Numbered from the stretch's first letter, positions 1 through 5,582 are shown. The stretch: 8,199 nt of DNA from Methanomicrobiales archaeon (GCA_028678715.1 JAJRCY010000035.1:1-8199); one strand, 5' to 3'. Notes: generated by a model not told the origin, from the letters alone. Numbers and translations: made by a program.

Positions 1-108
1 CCTGCGCTCCTCCAGCTGGCGGGTGATCTCCTCCACCGCCTCGGCGGTGACACCGCGTTTGCCGATCCAGACCGTGGGTGTCAGTTCATGTATCGTGCGT
101 CTCTCCAT
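1..108 (-). CDS. YhbY/CRM-domain RNA-binding protein (partial, C-terminus outside window)
   Basis: Only the first 36 codons are present; the gene runs off the left edge. The visible protein begins MERRTIHELTPTVWIGKRG and continues VTAEAVEEITRQLEERR. This matches the start of YhbY/CRS1-type (CRM) domains, in which a helix is followed by a 'P-V-x-I/V-G-K-x-G-V-T' turn and then a helix ending in L-x-x-R. Family members are small RNA-binding proteins tied to ribosome or RNA maturation. The ATG at 108-106 is preceded by GAGGAG at a spacing of about 5 nt, inside the end of the RNase P gene, which it overlaps by 23 nt in another frame. Translational coupling with that gene is likely. From memory, archaeal genomes often place such a gene between RNase P component 4 and ribosomal protein S19e, so S19e may lie just outside the window; this is not visible here. 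Confidence 0.85.
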   Translation of the reverse strand, partial: MERRTIHELTPTVWIGKRGVTAEAVEEITRQLEERR

Positions 109-421
109 GTCTCCTCCTCACCACCCGGTAACGCCGCTGCCTCCGGCACCGCAGGCAGGTGGCCACCACCTTTCCCCGGTGGATCCTGACCCGCAGGTTC
201 ACCCCCGGTGTCAGGAACGCCCCGCACCGGCGGCAGTAGCGCCGGCGCAGGTGGCGCGGGATCCTGACCCGGTGCCGCATCGCGATGCGGCGGGCCAGCG
301 CCACGCACCGGTCGCTCCACTCGCCATGGGAGCGGGCGAACCCGGTCGCATGTGCAAAGAGGATCTCGATCCGTTCCCGCGCGATCCTCCGCGCATCACC
401 GGAAACCTTTCTGCGGCCCAT
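86..421 (-). CDS. rnp4: Ribonuclease P protein component 4 (Rpp21/Rpr2 family)
   Basis: This 111-residue basic protein is one of the protein cofactors of the archaeal RNase P ribonucleoprotein, which removes 5' leaders from pre-tRNAs. The N-terminal half is helical and Arg-rich (RRIARERIEILFAHA), as in Rpp21. The C-terminal half is a zinc ribbon with two CxxC knuckles, C63-C66 (YCRRCGAFL) and C89-C92 (TCLRCRRQRR). The phrase 'LTPGVNLRVRIHRGKVV' between the knuckles is typical of the family. The length fits archaeal homologues. The ATG at 421 has the Shine-Dalgarno-like GAGAGGT a few bases upstream. The gene lies 54 nt after purN and overlaps the YhbY-type gene by 23 nt, so it probably belongs to the same transcript. 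The zinc ribbon and the neighbourhood together make the assignment firm. Confidence 0.95.
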   Translation of the reverse strand: MGRRKVSGDARRIARERIEILFAHATGFARSHGEWSDRCVALARRIAMRHRVRIPRHLRRRYCRRCGAFLTPGVNLRVRIHRGKVVATCLRCRRQRRYRVVRRRHGETHDT

Positions 422-475
422 CGATTACCTCTCCCACGCAGCGTGCAGGGGGCATCCCGAAAGAGGGGAATCGGG

Positions 476-1078
476 TCACCGGATGATGACCCGCCTTCCC
501 CGTACCTCCAGCCTCCCCTCCAGGAAGAGGCGCACCGCCTCGGGGAGGATCCGGTGCTCCTCCGCAAGGATCCGGGCGGCCAGGGTCTCTTCCGTGTCGT
601 CCTGCTCCACCCGGACGCACCGCTGCAGGACGATGGGGCCCGTGTCGGTGCCGGGATCCACCAGGTGCACGGAGCAGCCGGAGACCCGGACCCCGTGCTC
701 CAGTGCCTGCCGCTGGGCATGCAGCCCGGGAAAGCAGGGAAGGAGCGCCGGGTGGATGTTCAGGATCCGGTGGGGGAAGGCATCCACGATCTCCCGGCCC
801 AGGATCCGCATGTACCCTGCCAGCACGAAGAGGTCGGCCCCTGTCGCATGCATCTTTCGGAGCAGTGCTTCTTCATAGGCGGCCCTGTCAGGGAAGGAGC
901 CAAAATCAAGGACGGTCGCCGGAATCCCTGCCTTCCCTGCCCTTTCCAGGGCATAGGCCGTCGGGTTGTCGGTGATGAGCCGGAGGCAGCGTGCCGGGAC
1001 CTCGCCGGCCTTCATCGCGTCGATGAGGGCCTGGAAGTTGGATCCCCTCCCCGATGCCAGCACGGCGAAGCCCTTCAT
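476..1078 (-). CDS. purN: Phosphoribosylglycinamide formyltransferase (GART, PurN)
   Basis: PurN transfers the formyl group of 10-formyltetrahydrofolate (or an archaeal pterin equivalent) to glycinamide ribonucleotide, step three of purine synthesis, in the cytoplasm. The 200-residue length is typical. Visible motifs are the phosphate-binding loop ASGRGSNFQ (residues 8-16), AGYMRIL (87-93), and the active-site stretch LNIHPALLP (106-114) with N107 and H109. These are followed by HLVDPGTDTGPI, with H138 and D145. N107, H109 and D145 correspond to the E. coli triad N106/H108/D144 with an offset of one. The ATG at 1078 was chosen because GAGGAGA lies just upstream and the homologous N-terminus starts at MKGFAVLASGRGSN; the reading frame stays open further upstream without similarity. 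The start codon overlaps the TGA of the CBS membrane protein gene in an ATGA junction, indicating co-translation. I see no missing key residue. Confidence 0.96.
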   Translation of the reverse strand: MKGFAVLASGRGSNFQALIDAMKAGEVPARCLRLITDNPTAYALERAGKAGIPATVLDFGSFPDRAAYEEALLRKMHATGADLFVLAGYMRILGREIVDAFPHRILNIHPALLPCFPGLHAQRQALEHGVRVSGCSVHLVDPGTDTGPIVLQRCVRVEQDDTEETLAARILAEEHRILPEAVRLFLEGRLEVRGRRVIIR

Positions 1079-2376
1079 CCGCTCTCCTCGCCACCACCGG
1101 ACCCCTGGCCCGTGCTTCCGTGCCTGGGAAGGATCACCTTCACCTTCCTGATCCGGCGCCCCCACATCTGCAGGACCACCAGCCGGACCCCCGCCTCTGT
1201 GACGGCTACCATCTCTCCCTTGTGGGGGATGTGGCCCAGCCGGTCGATGATCAGCCCCCCCAGGGTCTCGAAGGACTCCTCCACCGGGAGGTTCGTTCCG
1301 AGCTGTGCGTTCAGTTCCTCCACCCAGACATGGCCGTGGACGAAATAGACCCCCTCCTCCATCTGCTGGATCCCGGGCTCCTCCTGGTCGTCGAACTCGT
1401 CCATGATGTCCCCCACCAGCTCCTCCAGGATATCCTCAACGGTCAGGATGCCGGCAAAGACCCCGTACTCGTCCAGCACCATGGCCATGTGGACCTTCCG
1501 GCGCTGCAGTTCCTTCAGGATCTCATCGATCTTCTTGGACTCGGGGACAAAGTAGGGCTCGGTGGCGAGATCGCGTATGCCCTGGTCCTTCCGGTCTGCG
1601 AGCACCGCGGGGAAGACGTCTTTTATATTCAGGAGACCGGTCACGTTGTCTTTCTGGTCATGGAAGACCGGCAGGCGCGAGAACCCCGTCTCGTCGAAGA
1701 CCCGGGCGGCGTCGCGGAGGGTCGCTGTGTCCTCCACCATCACGACGTCCAGCCGGGGGGTCATCACCTCGCGGGCCGTGGTGTCGCCGAACGCGAGCAC
1801 GTTGTAGAGCATCTCCTGCTCTTCCTTCTCGATGGTGCCCTCCTCCTTCCCCAGGTCGATCCATCCCCGGATCTCCTCCTCGGTGATGGCCGGTTTCGCA
1901 AAGGCTGCCGTGAGGGTGCGGGAGCGGCTCACGTGGTCAAAGGCCCAGAGGACCGGTGAGAAGATACGGGAGAGGAGCAGGATGGGCCGGGAAACGGCCA
2001 GGGCAACCGGTTCCGTGAACCGGACGGCCAGCATCTTGGGGCCGATCTCCCCGAAGATCAGGAGGACCAGCACGACGAGACCCGTCGCGATCCCGACCCC
2101 TGCATCACCGAACCTGTCGATGGCCATGGATGTGGCCACTGCTGCGGCTGCGACGTTCACCAGGTTGTTGCCGATGAGCACCGTGATCAGGATGTGGTCC
2201 GGCTCCTTCCTGAGGGCCGCGAGCGCTGCCGCATTCTTCTCCCGGGTCTTGAGGAGGGCCCTCACCTTGGCCTGTGTGATGGAGATGAGGGCCACCTCCG
2301 AGCCCGAGAAGAAGGCCGAGAAGAAGATACAGACGAAAAACACAGCGATTTTTACGAGTTCCTGGGCCATTCTCAT
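1075..2376 (-). CDS. CNNM/CorC (hemolysin C-like) membrane protein with tandem CBS domains
   Basis: This 433-residue protein has the classic three-part layout. Residues 1-160 form a DUF21/CNNM transmembrane domain with FFSGSEVAL (22-30), IGNNLVN (68-74), a long hydrophobic helix (about 94-108) and FGEIGPK (108-114). Residues about 204-325 form a CBS pair, starting REVMTPRLDV and ending VLDEYGVFAGILTVEDILEE. Residues about 341-416 form the CorC/HlyC C-terminal domain. A Gly/Ser-rich tail follows. Relatives are linked to magnesium or cobalt export, or to sodium-coupled magnesium transport, with CBS domains sensing Mg-ATP; the substrate here is not proven. The start is uncertain: a GTG at 2394 and ATGs at 2376 and 2370 are in frame, none with a strong ribosome-binding site. 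The gene overlaps purN by 4 nt, although no functional link to purine synthesis is obvious. Confidence 0.93.
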   Translation of the reverse strand: MRMAQELVKIAVFFVCIFFSAFFSGSEVALISITQAKVRALLKTREKNAAALAALRKEPDHILITVLIGNNLVNVAAAAVATSMAIDRFGDAGVGIATGLVVLVLLIFGEIGPKMLAVRFTEPVALAVSRPILLLSRIFSPVLWAFDHVSRSRTLTAAFAKPAITEEEIRGWIDLGKEEGTIEKEEQEMLYNVLAFGDTTAREVMTPRLDVVMVEDTATLRDAARVFDETGFSRLPVFHDQKDNVTGLLNIKDVFPAVLADRKDQGIRDLATEPYFVPESKKIDEILKELQRRKVHMAMVLDEYGVFAGILTVEDILEELVGDIMDEFDDQEEPGIQQMEEGVYFVHGHVWVEELNAQLGTNLPVEESFETLGGLIIDRLGHIPHKGEMVAVTEAGVRLVVLQMWGRRIRKVKVILPRHGSTGQGSGGGEESG

Positions 2377-2451
2377 CCACGACGGGAGCCACACGCAGCA
2401 GAGTGCAGGAGGGATATCCGCCCCGTCGGTATGATCATCGATCCCATGAGT

Positions 2452-2459
2452 GATAAAAG
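2452..2459 (-). promoter_or_regulatory. Possible TATA box upstream of the CNNM/CorC gene
   Basis: On the minus strand this reads CTTTTATC, in the 72-90 bp gap between the TIM-barrel gene and the CNNM/CorC gene. It would place transcription start near 2428 and leave a leader of roughly 35-60 nt, depending on the true start codon. GGATATCC at 2411-2418 is an alternative element. The call rests on base composition and position only. Confidence 0.3.
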
Positions 2460-2466
2460 TAGCGCA

Positions 2467-3288
2467 TTACCCGGTGCACCGTCGGAGAAATGCGGCTTCC
2501 CCGGCCAGCAGCTGGATCTTCTCCTCCAGAGAGAGGTCATGGGCCAGGTTCTGGTCCTCGATCTCGAGCGTCAGGGGACCGTCGTACCCGCCCCCGGCGA
2601 TCGCCTCGAGAACCCTCCCGACGAAGGGATCGCCATCCAGCGGGAGGTGCGAGACGCCGTCCACCGCACGGGAGACGTGCACGTTCACCAGACGGTCCCC
2701 GCAGGTCTCGACAAAGCGGGTGAGGAGGGCCGGGGAGTGGTTCATGGCGTGGGACAGGTCAAGGGTGAAGGAGAGCCATCCCTCCCGGTCGAGGAGGTAC
2801 CTGGCCTCCTCCGGGGTGGCCATCATCGCATTGACGGTCGGCTCGACGTTCTCCATGGCAACCTTCACGCGGCTCCCTGCCGCCGCTTCCCGCAGGACCG
2901 CCAGGTACCGGGCGAACCGCCGGTAGTCATCGGCCATCGGAGCCCTCTTTGCCGTGCGTTTCCCCGGATGCACGGTGACCACCGGGGCTCCCACCTGTTC
3001 TGCGAGTTTCACGGCTTCCGCTGCCCACCGGCGGGAAGCTTCGGCCACGTCAGGATTGATGGAACAGGGGTTGAGATCCAGCACCGGCGCGTGGATGTGG
3101 AGGGACGGGATCCGGGGGTGGGACCGGATGGCCGCCCTCAGGTCTCCCGCCGGGAGACCCTGGAGCCAGAAATGCGGGGTCTCCAGCCAGAACTCGATCC
3201 CGTCCAGCCCGGCCGCCTCGACGGCATCGAAGATCTCGTCGACCGGGTACTCGTGGAAGAACATGCTGGAGGCGAACACCGGGATCAT
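2467..3288 (-). CDS. Sugar phosphate isomerase/epimerase-like TIM barrel (AP endonuclease 2 / xylose isomerase-like)
   Basis: This 273-residue protein fits the xylose-isomerase-like (beta/alpha)8 barrel superfamily. Candidate metal and active-site residues fall at the ends of successive strands: E32 (GIEFW), H64 and H66 (SLHIHAP), H107 (VTVHPGK), E146 (VAMENVE), D177 and H180 (TLDLSHAMN), H204 (NVHVSR), H214 (VSHLPLD) and E242 (LEIED). The superfamily includes endonuclease IV and many sugar isomerases and epimerases, all metal dependent. Archaeal members of this length are mostly uncharacterised, so the substrate cannot be named, and a DNA-repair role as an endonuclease IV relative is not excluded. 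The ATG at 3288 was chosen because homology begins there; the frame stays open upstream only as the antisense of xseA. It has no ribosome-binding site but has a TATA-like box at the leaderless distance. The gene diverges from xseA. Confidence 0.85.
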   Translation of the reverse strand: MIPVFASSMFFHEYPVDEIFDAVEAAGLDGIEFWLETPHFWLQGLPAGDLRAAIRSHPRIPSLHIHAPVLDLNPCSINPDVAEASRRWAAEAVKLAEQVGAPVVTVHPGKRTAKRAPMADDYRRFARYLAVLREAAAGSRVKVAMENVEPTVNAMMATPEEARYLLDREGWLSFTLDLSHAMNHSPALLTRFVETCGDRLVNVHVSRAVDGVSHLPLDGDPFVGRVLEAIAGGGYDGPLTLEIEDQNLAHDLSLEEKIQLLAGEAAFLRRCTG

Positions 3289-3298
3289 GTGGGGAATT

Positions 3299-3304
3299 GA
3301 TATA
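3299..3304 (+). promoter_or_regulatory. TATA-like box for xseAB (leaderless)
   Basis: GATATA, preceded by the purine-rich GGGGAA, is centred about 27-28 nt upstream of the xseA ATG at 3329. This matches the archaeal TATA position if transcription begins at or next to the start codon. No Shine-Dalgarno is seen ahead of xseA, which agrees with a leaderless message. Confidence 0.5.
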
Positions 3305-3314
3305 CCGCACAGGG

Positions 3315-3320
3315 CATATA
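3315..3320 (-). promoter_or_regulatory. TATA-like box for the TIM-barrel gene (leaderless)
   Basis: On the minus strand this reads TATATG within CGTATATGCCC, centred about 29 nt upstream of the ATG at 3288. That spacing predicts a leaderless transcript. It lies on the xseA side of the opposing TATA-like box, so the two initiation complexes would occupy overlapping DNA. Confidence 0.45.
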
Positions 3321-3328
3321 CGCATGGG

Positions 3329-4573
3329 ATGGAACCCTGCCTTCTGCCGGATTCGCCCGGGGGCGGTCCCCTTGTGCTCCGGGTCTCGGAGGTCTCGGGG
3401 ATCATCGTGGACGCCCTGGACATCCCTGCCCTCCAGAATATCTGGATCCGCGGCGAGATCACGAACTACAAGCCCCAGCCGTCCGGGCACCGCTACTTCT
3501 CCCTCTCCGAGACCATCCACCAGAGTGCATCCGTCCTCTCCTGCAAGATGTGGCAGAGCTACGCCCGTACCCTGGACTTCGAACCCCGCAACGGGATGGC
3601 GGTGCTGGCCTTCGGGTCCGTGGAGGTCTACGAACCGTACGGTACCTACAACCTGATCGTCCGGGAGATGCGGCAGGCAGGGGAAGGGGAGAAGCACCTG
3701 CTGGTCGAGCGGTGGAAGAAGGAGCTGGCGGCGGAAGGACTCTTTGCAGCAGAGAGGAAGAGGCCGCTGCCCCTGTTTCCCCGCCGGGTGGGGGTGGTGA
3801 CATCCTCCTCCGGGGCAGCCTTCCGGGACATCTGCACGGTCATCGCCCGGCGCTACCCCGTGGAGATCGTGCTCTCGCCCACGCCGGTCCAGGGCGAGGG
3901 CGCCCACCGGGAGATCGCGGCAGCGATCCGGCGGCTTGCAGGGAGGGTGGATGTGATCATTGTGGGGAGGGGTGGGGGCTCCTTCGAGGACCTCTTTCCC
4001 TTCAACCATCCCGAGGTGGTCCGGGCCATTGCGGCCGCACCGGTCCCCGTCGTCTCGGCGGTAGGGCACGAGGTGGACTGGGTAATCGCGGACCTGGTCG
4101 CCGATTGCCGCGCAGCGACGCCCTCGGCAGCCGCGGAACTGGTGGTGCCAGACCGGGCAGAGATCGGCCGGGACCTGGCCGGGCTGCGGGACCGGCTGCG
4201 GACCGGGCTCATGAAACGTGCGGTCCGCGGGCGCGAAGTGCTGGAGGAGGTGAAGATCCGCCTCCACCCCCGCCGGCTGCAGCGCCGCGTCGATGACCTG
4301 CACGAGAGGGTTGTCGATGCGGACGGCCGGCTGCGCGGGGGGATCACACGGCGGGTTGAGCGCGGGAGGCTGGAGTTCGCCGGGCTGCAGGCCACCCTCG
4401 CAGCCCACAGTCCCCTGGCCCTTCTCGCCCGGGGCTACTGCATCGTGGAGAAGGGGGGGAGGCCGGTCCGGAGCGCCCGAGAGATTGCCAGGGAGGACCG
4501 GCTCCGGTTGCGGATGAAGGACGGCGGCGGGCAGGTGAGGGTGGAGGAGGTATACCATGACGCGGAAGTTTGA
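3329..4573 (+). CDS. xseA: Exodeoxyribonuclease VII large subunit
   Basis: XseA is the catalytic subunit of exonuclease VII, which degrades single-stranded DNA from both ends into short oligonucleotides during repair. The 414-residue protein has the family order. An N-terminal OB-fold carries VSEVSGIIVDAL (19-30), IWIRGEITNYK (38-48) and the HRYFSLSE strand. The catalytic domain has RRVGVVTSSSGAAFRDI (152-168), the signature GRGGGSFEDLFPFN (213-226), VVSAVGHEVDW (241-251) and ATPSAAAE (263-270). A charged helical region (about 275-355), probably coiled coil for XseB binding, and the tail LLARGYCIVEKGGRPVRSA complete it. The length is near the lower end of the bacterial range. The ATG at 3329 suits a leaderless transcript; a GTG at 3374, closer to the usual bacterial start, is the alternative. 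The enzyme is mainly bacterial, so its presence here suggests an old transfer. Confidence 0.95.
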   Translation: MEPCLLPDSPGGGPLVLRVSEVSGIIVDALDIPALQNIWIRGEITNYKPQPSGHRYFSLSETIHQSASVLSCKMWQSYARTLDFEPRNGMAVLAFGSVEVYEPYGTYNLIVREMRQAGEGEKHLLVERWKKELAAEGLFAAERKRPLPLFPRRVGVVTSSSGAAFRDICTVIARRYPVEIVLSPTPVQGEGAHREIAAAIRRLAGRVDVIIVGRGGGSFEDLFPFNHPEVVRAIAAAPVPVVSAVGHEVDWVIADLVADCRAATPSAAAELVVPDRAEIGRDLAGLRDRLRTGLMKRAVRGREVLEEVKIRLHPRRLQRRVDDLHERVVDADGRLRGGITRRVERGRLEFAGLQATLAAHSPLALLARGYCIVEKGGRPVRSAREIAREDRLRLRMKDGGGQVRVEEVYHDAEV

Positions 4574-4745
4574 GGAGCTGATGGCCGAGCTCCGCGAGAT
4601 CGTCCGGCAGATCGAGGACAGCGAGACCACGCTGGACCGTTCCCTCGAACTCTACGAGAGGGGAGCAGCGCTCGTGAAGGAGTGCGAGCGGCTCCTCGCG
4701 GAGGCGGAACTGAAGATCACCGAGGTGACGAAGGGGGAGACGTAG
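4557..4745 (+). CDS. xseB: Exodeoxyribonuclease VII small subunit
   Basis: This 62-residue, highly charged helical protein matches XseB, the small subunit that binds several copies to XseA and is needed for a working exonuclease VII. It carries the family pattern: KFEELMAELREIVRQIEDSE, then TTLDRSLELYERGAALVKEC, then the third helix ERLLAEAELKITEV. The predicted fold is a helical hairpin. The start is well defined: GGAGGAGGT ends 7 nt before the ATG at 4557, a near-perfect Shine-Dalgarno located inside xseA. The gene overlaps the end of xseA by 17 nt in a different frame, as expected for translationally coupled partner subunits made in unequal amounts. It ends with TAG at 4743-4745, immediately followed by a 7 bp hairpin. 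Confidence 0.93.
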   Translation: MTRKFEELMAELREIVRQIEDSETTLDRSLELYERGAALVKECERLLAEAELKITEVTKGET

Positions 4746-4909
4746 GGCGAGCCGGGTCAGTGGCTTCTCGCCCGCTCAAGGTCAGGGAAGCATGAGCGAC
4801 AAGGTCTCTCTCATCCGGAACGACGACAGGGGGGATGCTCTTCCGGGGCAATTGCCTCCGCCTTGGCGCACGCGGTTTTCTGGCTTAATCGATCGATGGG
4901 CTGTTACTC

Positions 4910-4978
4910 TGTACTCCTCGGAGAAGTGGGACGCTCCATGGGGGGGCGTACGGCCCCCAAGAGCGTCTCACTCGTACA
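4910..4978. repeat. Long imperfect inverted repeat (stem-loop)
   Basis: Three nested arms pair in order. TGTAC 4910-4914 pairs with GTACA 4974-4978. An 11 bp arm, 4926-4936 with 4961-4971, has one G-T pair. GGGGGC 4942-4947 pairs with GCCCCC 4953-4958 and closes a GTACG loop. The asymmetric bulge 4915-4925 contains CTCC-TC-GGAG. The total of 22 pairs within 69 nt exceeds what I would expect by chance even in GC-rich DNA. It could be the core of a structured RNA or part of a repeat. Confidence 0.6.
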
Positions 4979-5040
4979 CTACAAATGCGATGTACCGCCA
5001 GTTCACGAATGAAAAATTCTTCGACAACCGCAGCGGGAGG

Positions 5041-5077
5041 GGGGCCGGCCCCTCACCCGGCCCCGCCCCTGGTGAGG
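5041..5077. repeat. Two overlapping, mutually exclusive GC-rich hairpins
   Basis: GGGGCCGG 5041-5048 is the exact reverse complement of CCGGCCCC 5057-5064, with an 8 nt loop. CCTCACC 5051-5057 is the exact reverse complement of GGTGAGG 5071-5077. The second arm uses the loop and the edge of the first stem, so only one can form at a time. The stretch is very GC-rich, which raises the chance of coincidence. Confidence 0.45.
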
Positions 5078-5113
5078 ATAGTCCCTTCTCTGGCTCCGAG
5101 ATTCAAAGGAAAT

Positions 5114-5548
5114 TTACTTTTCATCCGAAAGCGACGCGGTCATCTCCACCACCAGGGTCTCGCCGGTGCGCAGGAGGCAGATCAGGTCCCTCGGGAGGGT
5201 TGCGGCCGTGCGATCGGAGAGGATTCCCACGGTCCTCCCGTCGACATACCGGCTCCGCCTCCAGACCATGTCGGTGGGATGGGTCAGTGTGAGGGCAGCG
5301 GATCCCCGGGAGTGCACCTCCACCCGGAGATCGCAGAGAGAGAGCCGGGTGAGGAGCACCGCGCGGTCATGACAGAGGACCCTCCTGAATTCCGGTGGGA
5401 GCCCTGCGGCGCCGCACTCCGCCGCCACCCCGATGATGCAGTCGCCTGCTTCCGTAAGGTGGCCCTCGGTCGTGATCTCAAAGGTGGTGGGATGCGTGCC
5501 CCGCACCCGCGGGTGCCCGCGGCAGACCACCGTCGCGTGCGCCTCCAT
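5114..5548 (-). CDS. DUF371 family protein (conserved archaeal, function unknown)
   Basis: This 144-residue protein is recognised as the archaeal DUF371 (COG2090) family by its N-terminal block: RGHPRVRGTHPTTFEITTEG (10-29), then LTEAGDCIIGVAAECG (31-46). The family core is a 'GHp-V-x-x-tHkTT-E-T' segment followed by 'LT-x-x-GDCIigv'. The rest alternates short strands (LCDLRVEVHSRG, ETLVVEMTAS), consistent with a beta-rich soluble protein; no membrane segment or signal peptide is seen. Function is unknown, and I do not assign one. The ATG at 5548 lies about 29 nt from a weak TATA-like element, suggesting a leaderless transcript. The gene diverges from the zinc-finger gene across 34 bp and points toward the gene-free region beyond its TAA. 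Confidence 0.9.
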   Translation of the reverse strand: MEAHATVVCRGHPRVRGTHPTTFEITTEGHLTEAGDCIIGVAAECGAAGLPPEFRRVLCHDRAVLLTRLSLCDLRVEVHSRGSAALTLTHPTDMVWRRSRYVDGRTVGILSDRTAATLPRDLICLLRTGETLVVEMTASLSDEK

Positions 5549-5550
5549 CC

Positions 5551-5556
5551 TTTAAG
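5551..5556 (+). promoter_or_regulatory. TATA-like box for the zinc-finger gene
   Basis: TTTAAG within CCTTTAAGAATG is centred about 29-30 nt upstream of the ATG at 5583, the position expected for leaderless transcription. No Shine-Dalgarno precedes that ATG. The box sits only 3 bp from the divergent DUF371 start codon. Confidence 0.4.
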
Positions 5557-5574
5557 AATGAAGGGCGCCCACTG

Positions 5575-5580
5575 CTATTT
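5575..5580 (-). promoter_or_regulatory. Weak TATA-like box for the DUF371 gene
   Basis: On the minus strand this reads AAATAG within TTGAAATAGCAG, centred about 29-30 nt upstream of the DUF371 ATG at 5548. The match to a TATA consensus is poor. The call depends on spacing and on symmetry with the opposing box. Confidence 0.3.
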
Positions 5581-5582
5581 CA

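Larger units (their letters stand above)
4746..5113. other. 368 bp gene-free stretch with many potential hairpins; candidate structured RNA, dispersed repeat or gene remnant
   Basis: No convincing protein gene covers this stretch between the ends of convergent xseB and DUF371. Complementary arms visible by eye include GGGCGAG 4745-4751 with CTCGCCC 4767-4773; CGCTCA 4773-4778 with TGAGCG 4793-4798; CCGGAA 4815-4820 with TTCCGG 4841-4846; the palindrome GGCAATTGCC 4847-4856; the long arm at 4910-4978; and GC-rich hairpins at 5041-5077. Base composition shifts sharply inside it: 4971-5027 is about 40% GC by hand count, while 5030-5070 is almost all G and C. I did not recognise RNase P RNA, SRP RNA, tRNA or a known riboswitch. 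Strand is undecided: the ATTTACTTTTC run at 5112-5122 could end a plus transcript, and T5 at 5016-5012 could end a minus one. Confidence 0.4.

Noticed and set aside
23..1348. Very long plus-strand open frame opposite YhbY, rnp4, purN and the CNNM gene
   Set aside because: It is the antisense of four well-supported genes in GC-rich DNA; its product is a Pro/Arg/His-rich string with no recognisable motif.
1054..1959. Plus-strand frame rich in Leu, Asp and His opposite the CNNM gene
   Set aside because: It is the antisense image of conserved CBS and DUF21 coding sequence and has no independent support.
3050..4630. Long minus-strand open frame opposite xseA
   Set aside because: It is antisense to a gene with clear exonuclease VII motifs; its sequence is low-complexity and it crosses into the divergent TIM-barrel gene out of frame.
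4773..4798. AGGTCAGGGAAGCA loop closed by CGCTCA/TGAGCG, recalling the SRP RNA helix 8 tip
   Set aside because: The SRP signature GGTCAGGTCCGGAAGGAAGCAG is not matched and the rest of SRP RNA is missing.
4887..4898. ATCGATCGAT palindrome as a possible recognition site
   Set aside because: It is short and isolated, without flanking symmetry or a nearby promoter; probably coincidental.
5068..5084. GAGGATAGTCC at 5074-5084, resembling the GAGGAAAGTCC element of RNase P RNA
   Set aside because: The match is imperfect, the partner conserved elements of RNase P RNA are absent nearby, and it lies only about 30 bp before the end of the DUF371 gene with no room for the rest of the molecule.
4792..5292. 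Plus-strand open frame of 166 codons starting MSDKVSLIRND
   Set aside because: It runs into the antisense of DUF371, changes composition abruptly, has no Shine-Dalgarno, and its ATG lies inside a hairpin arm. I treat it as a chance frame across the structured region.
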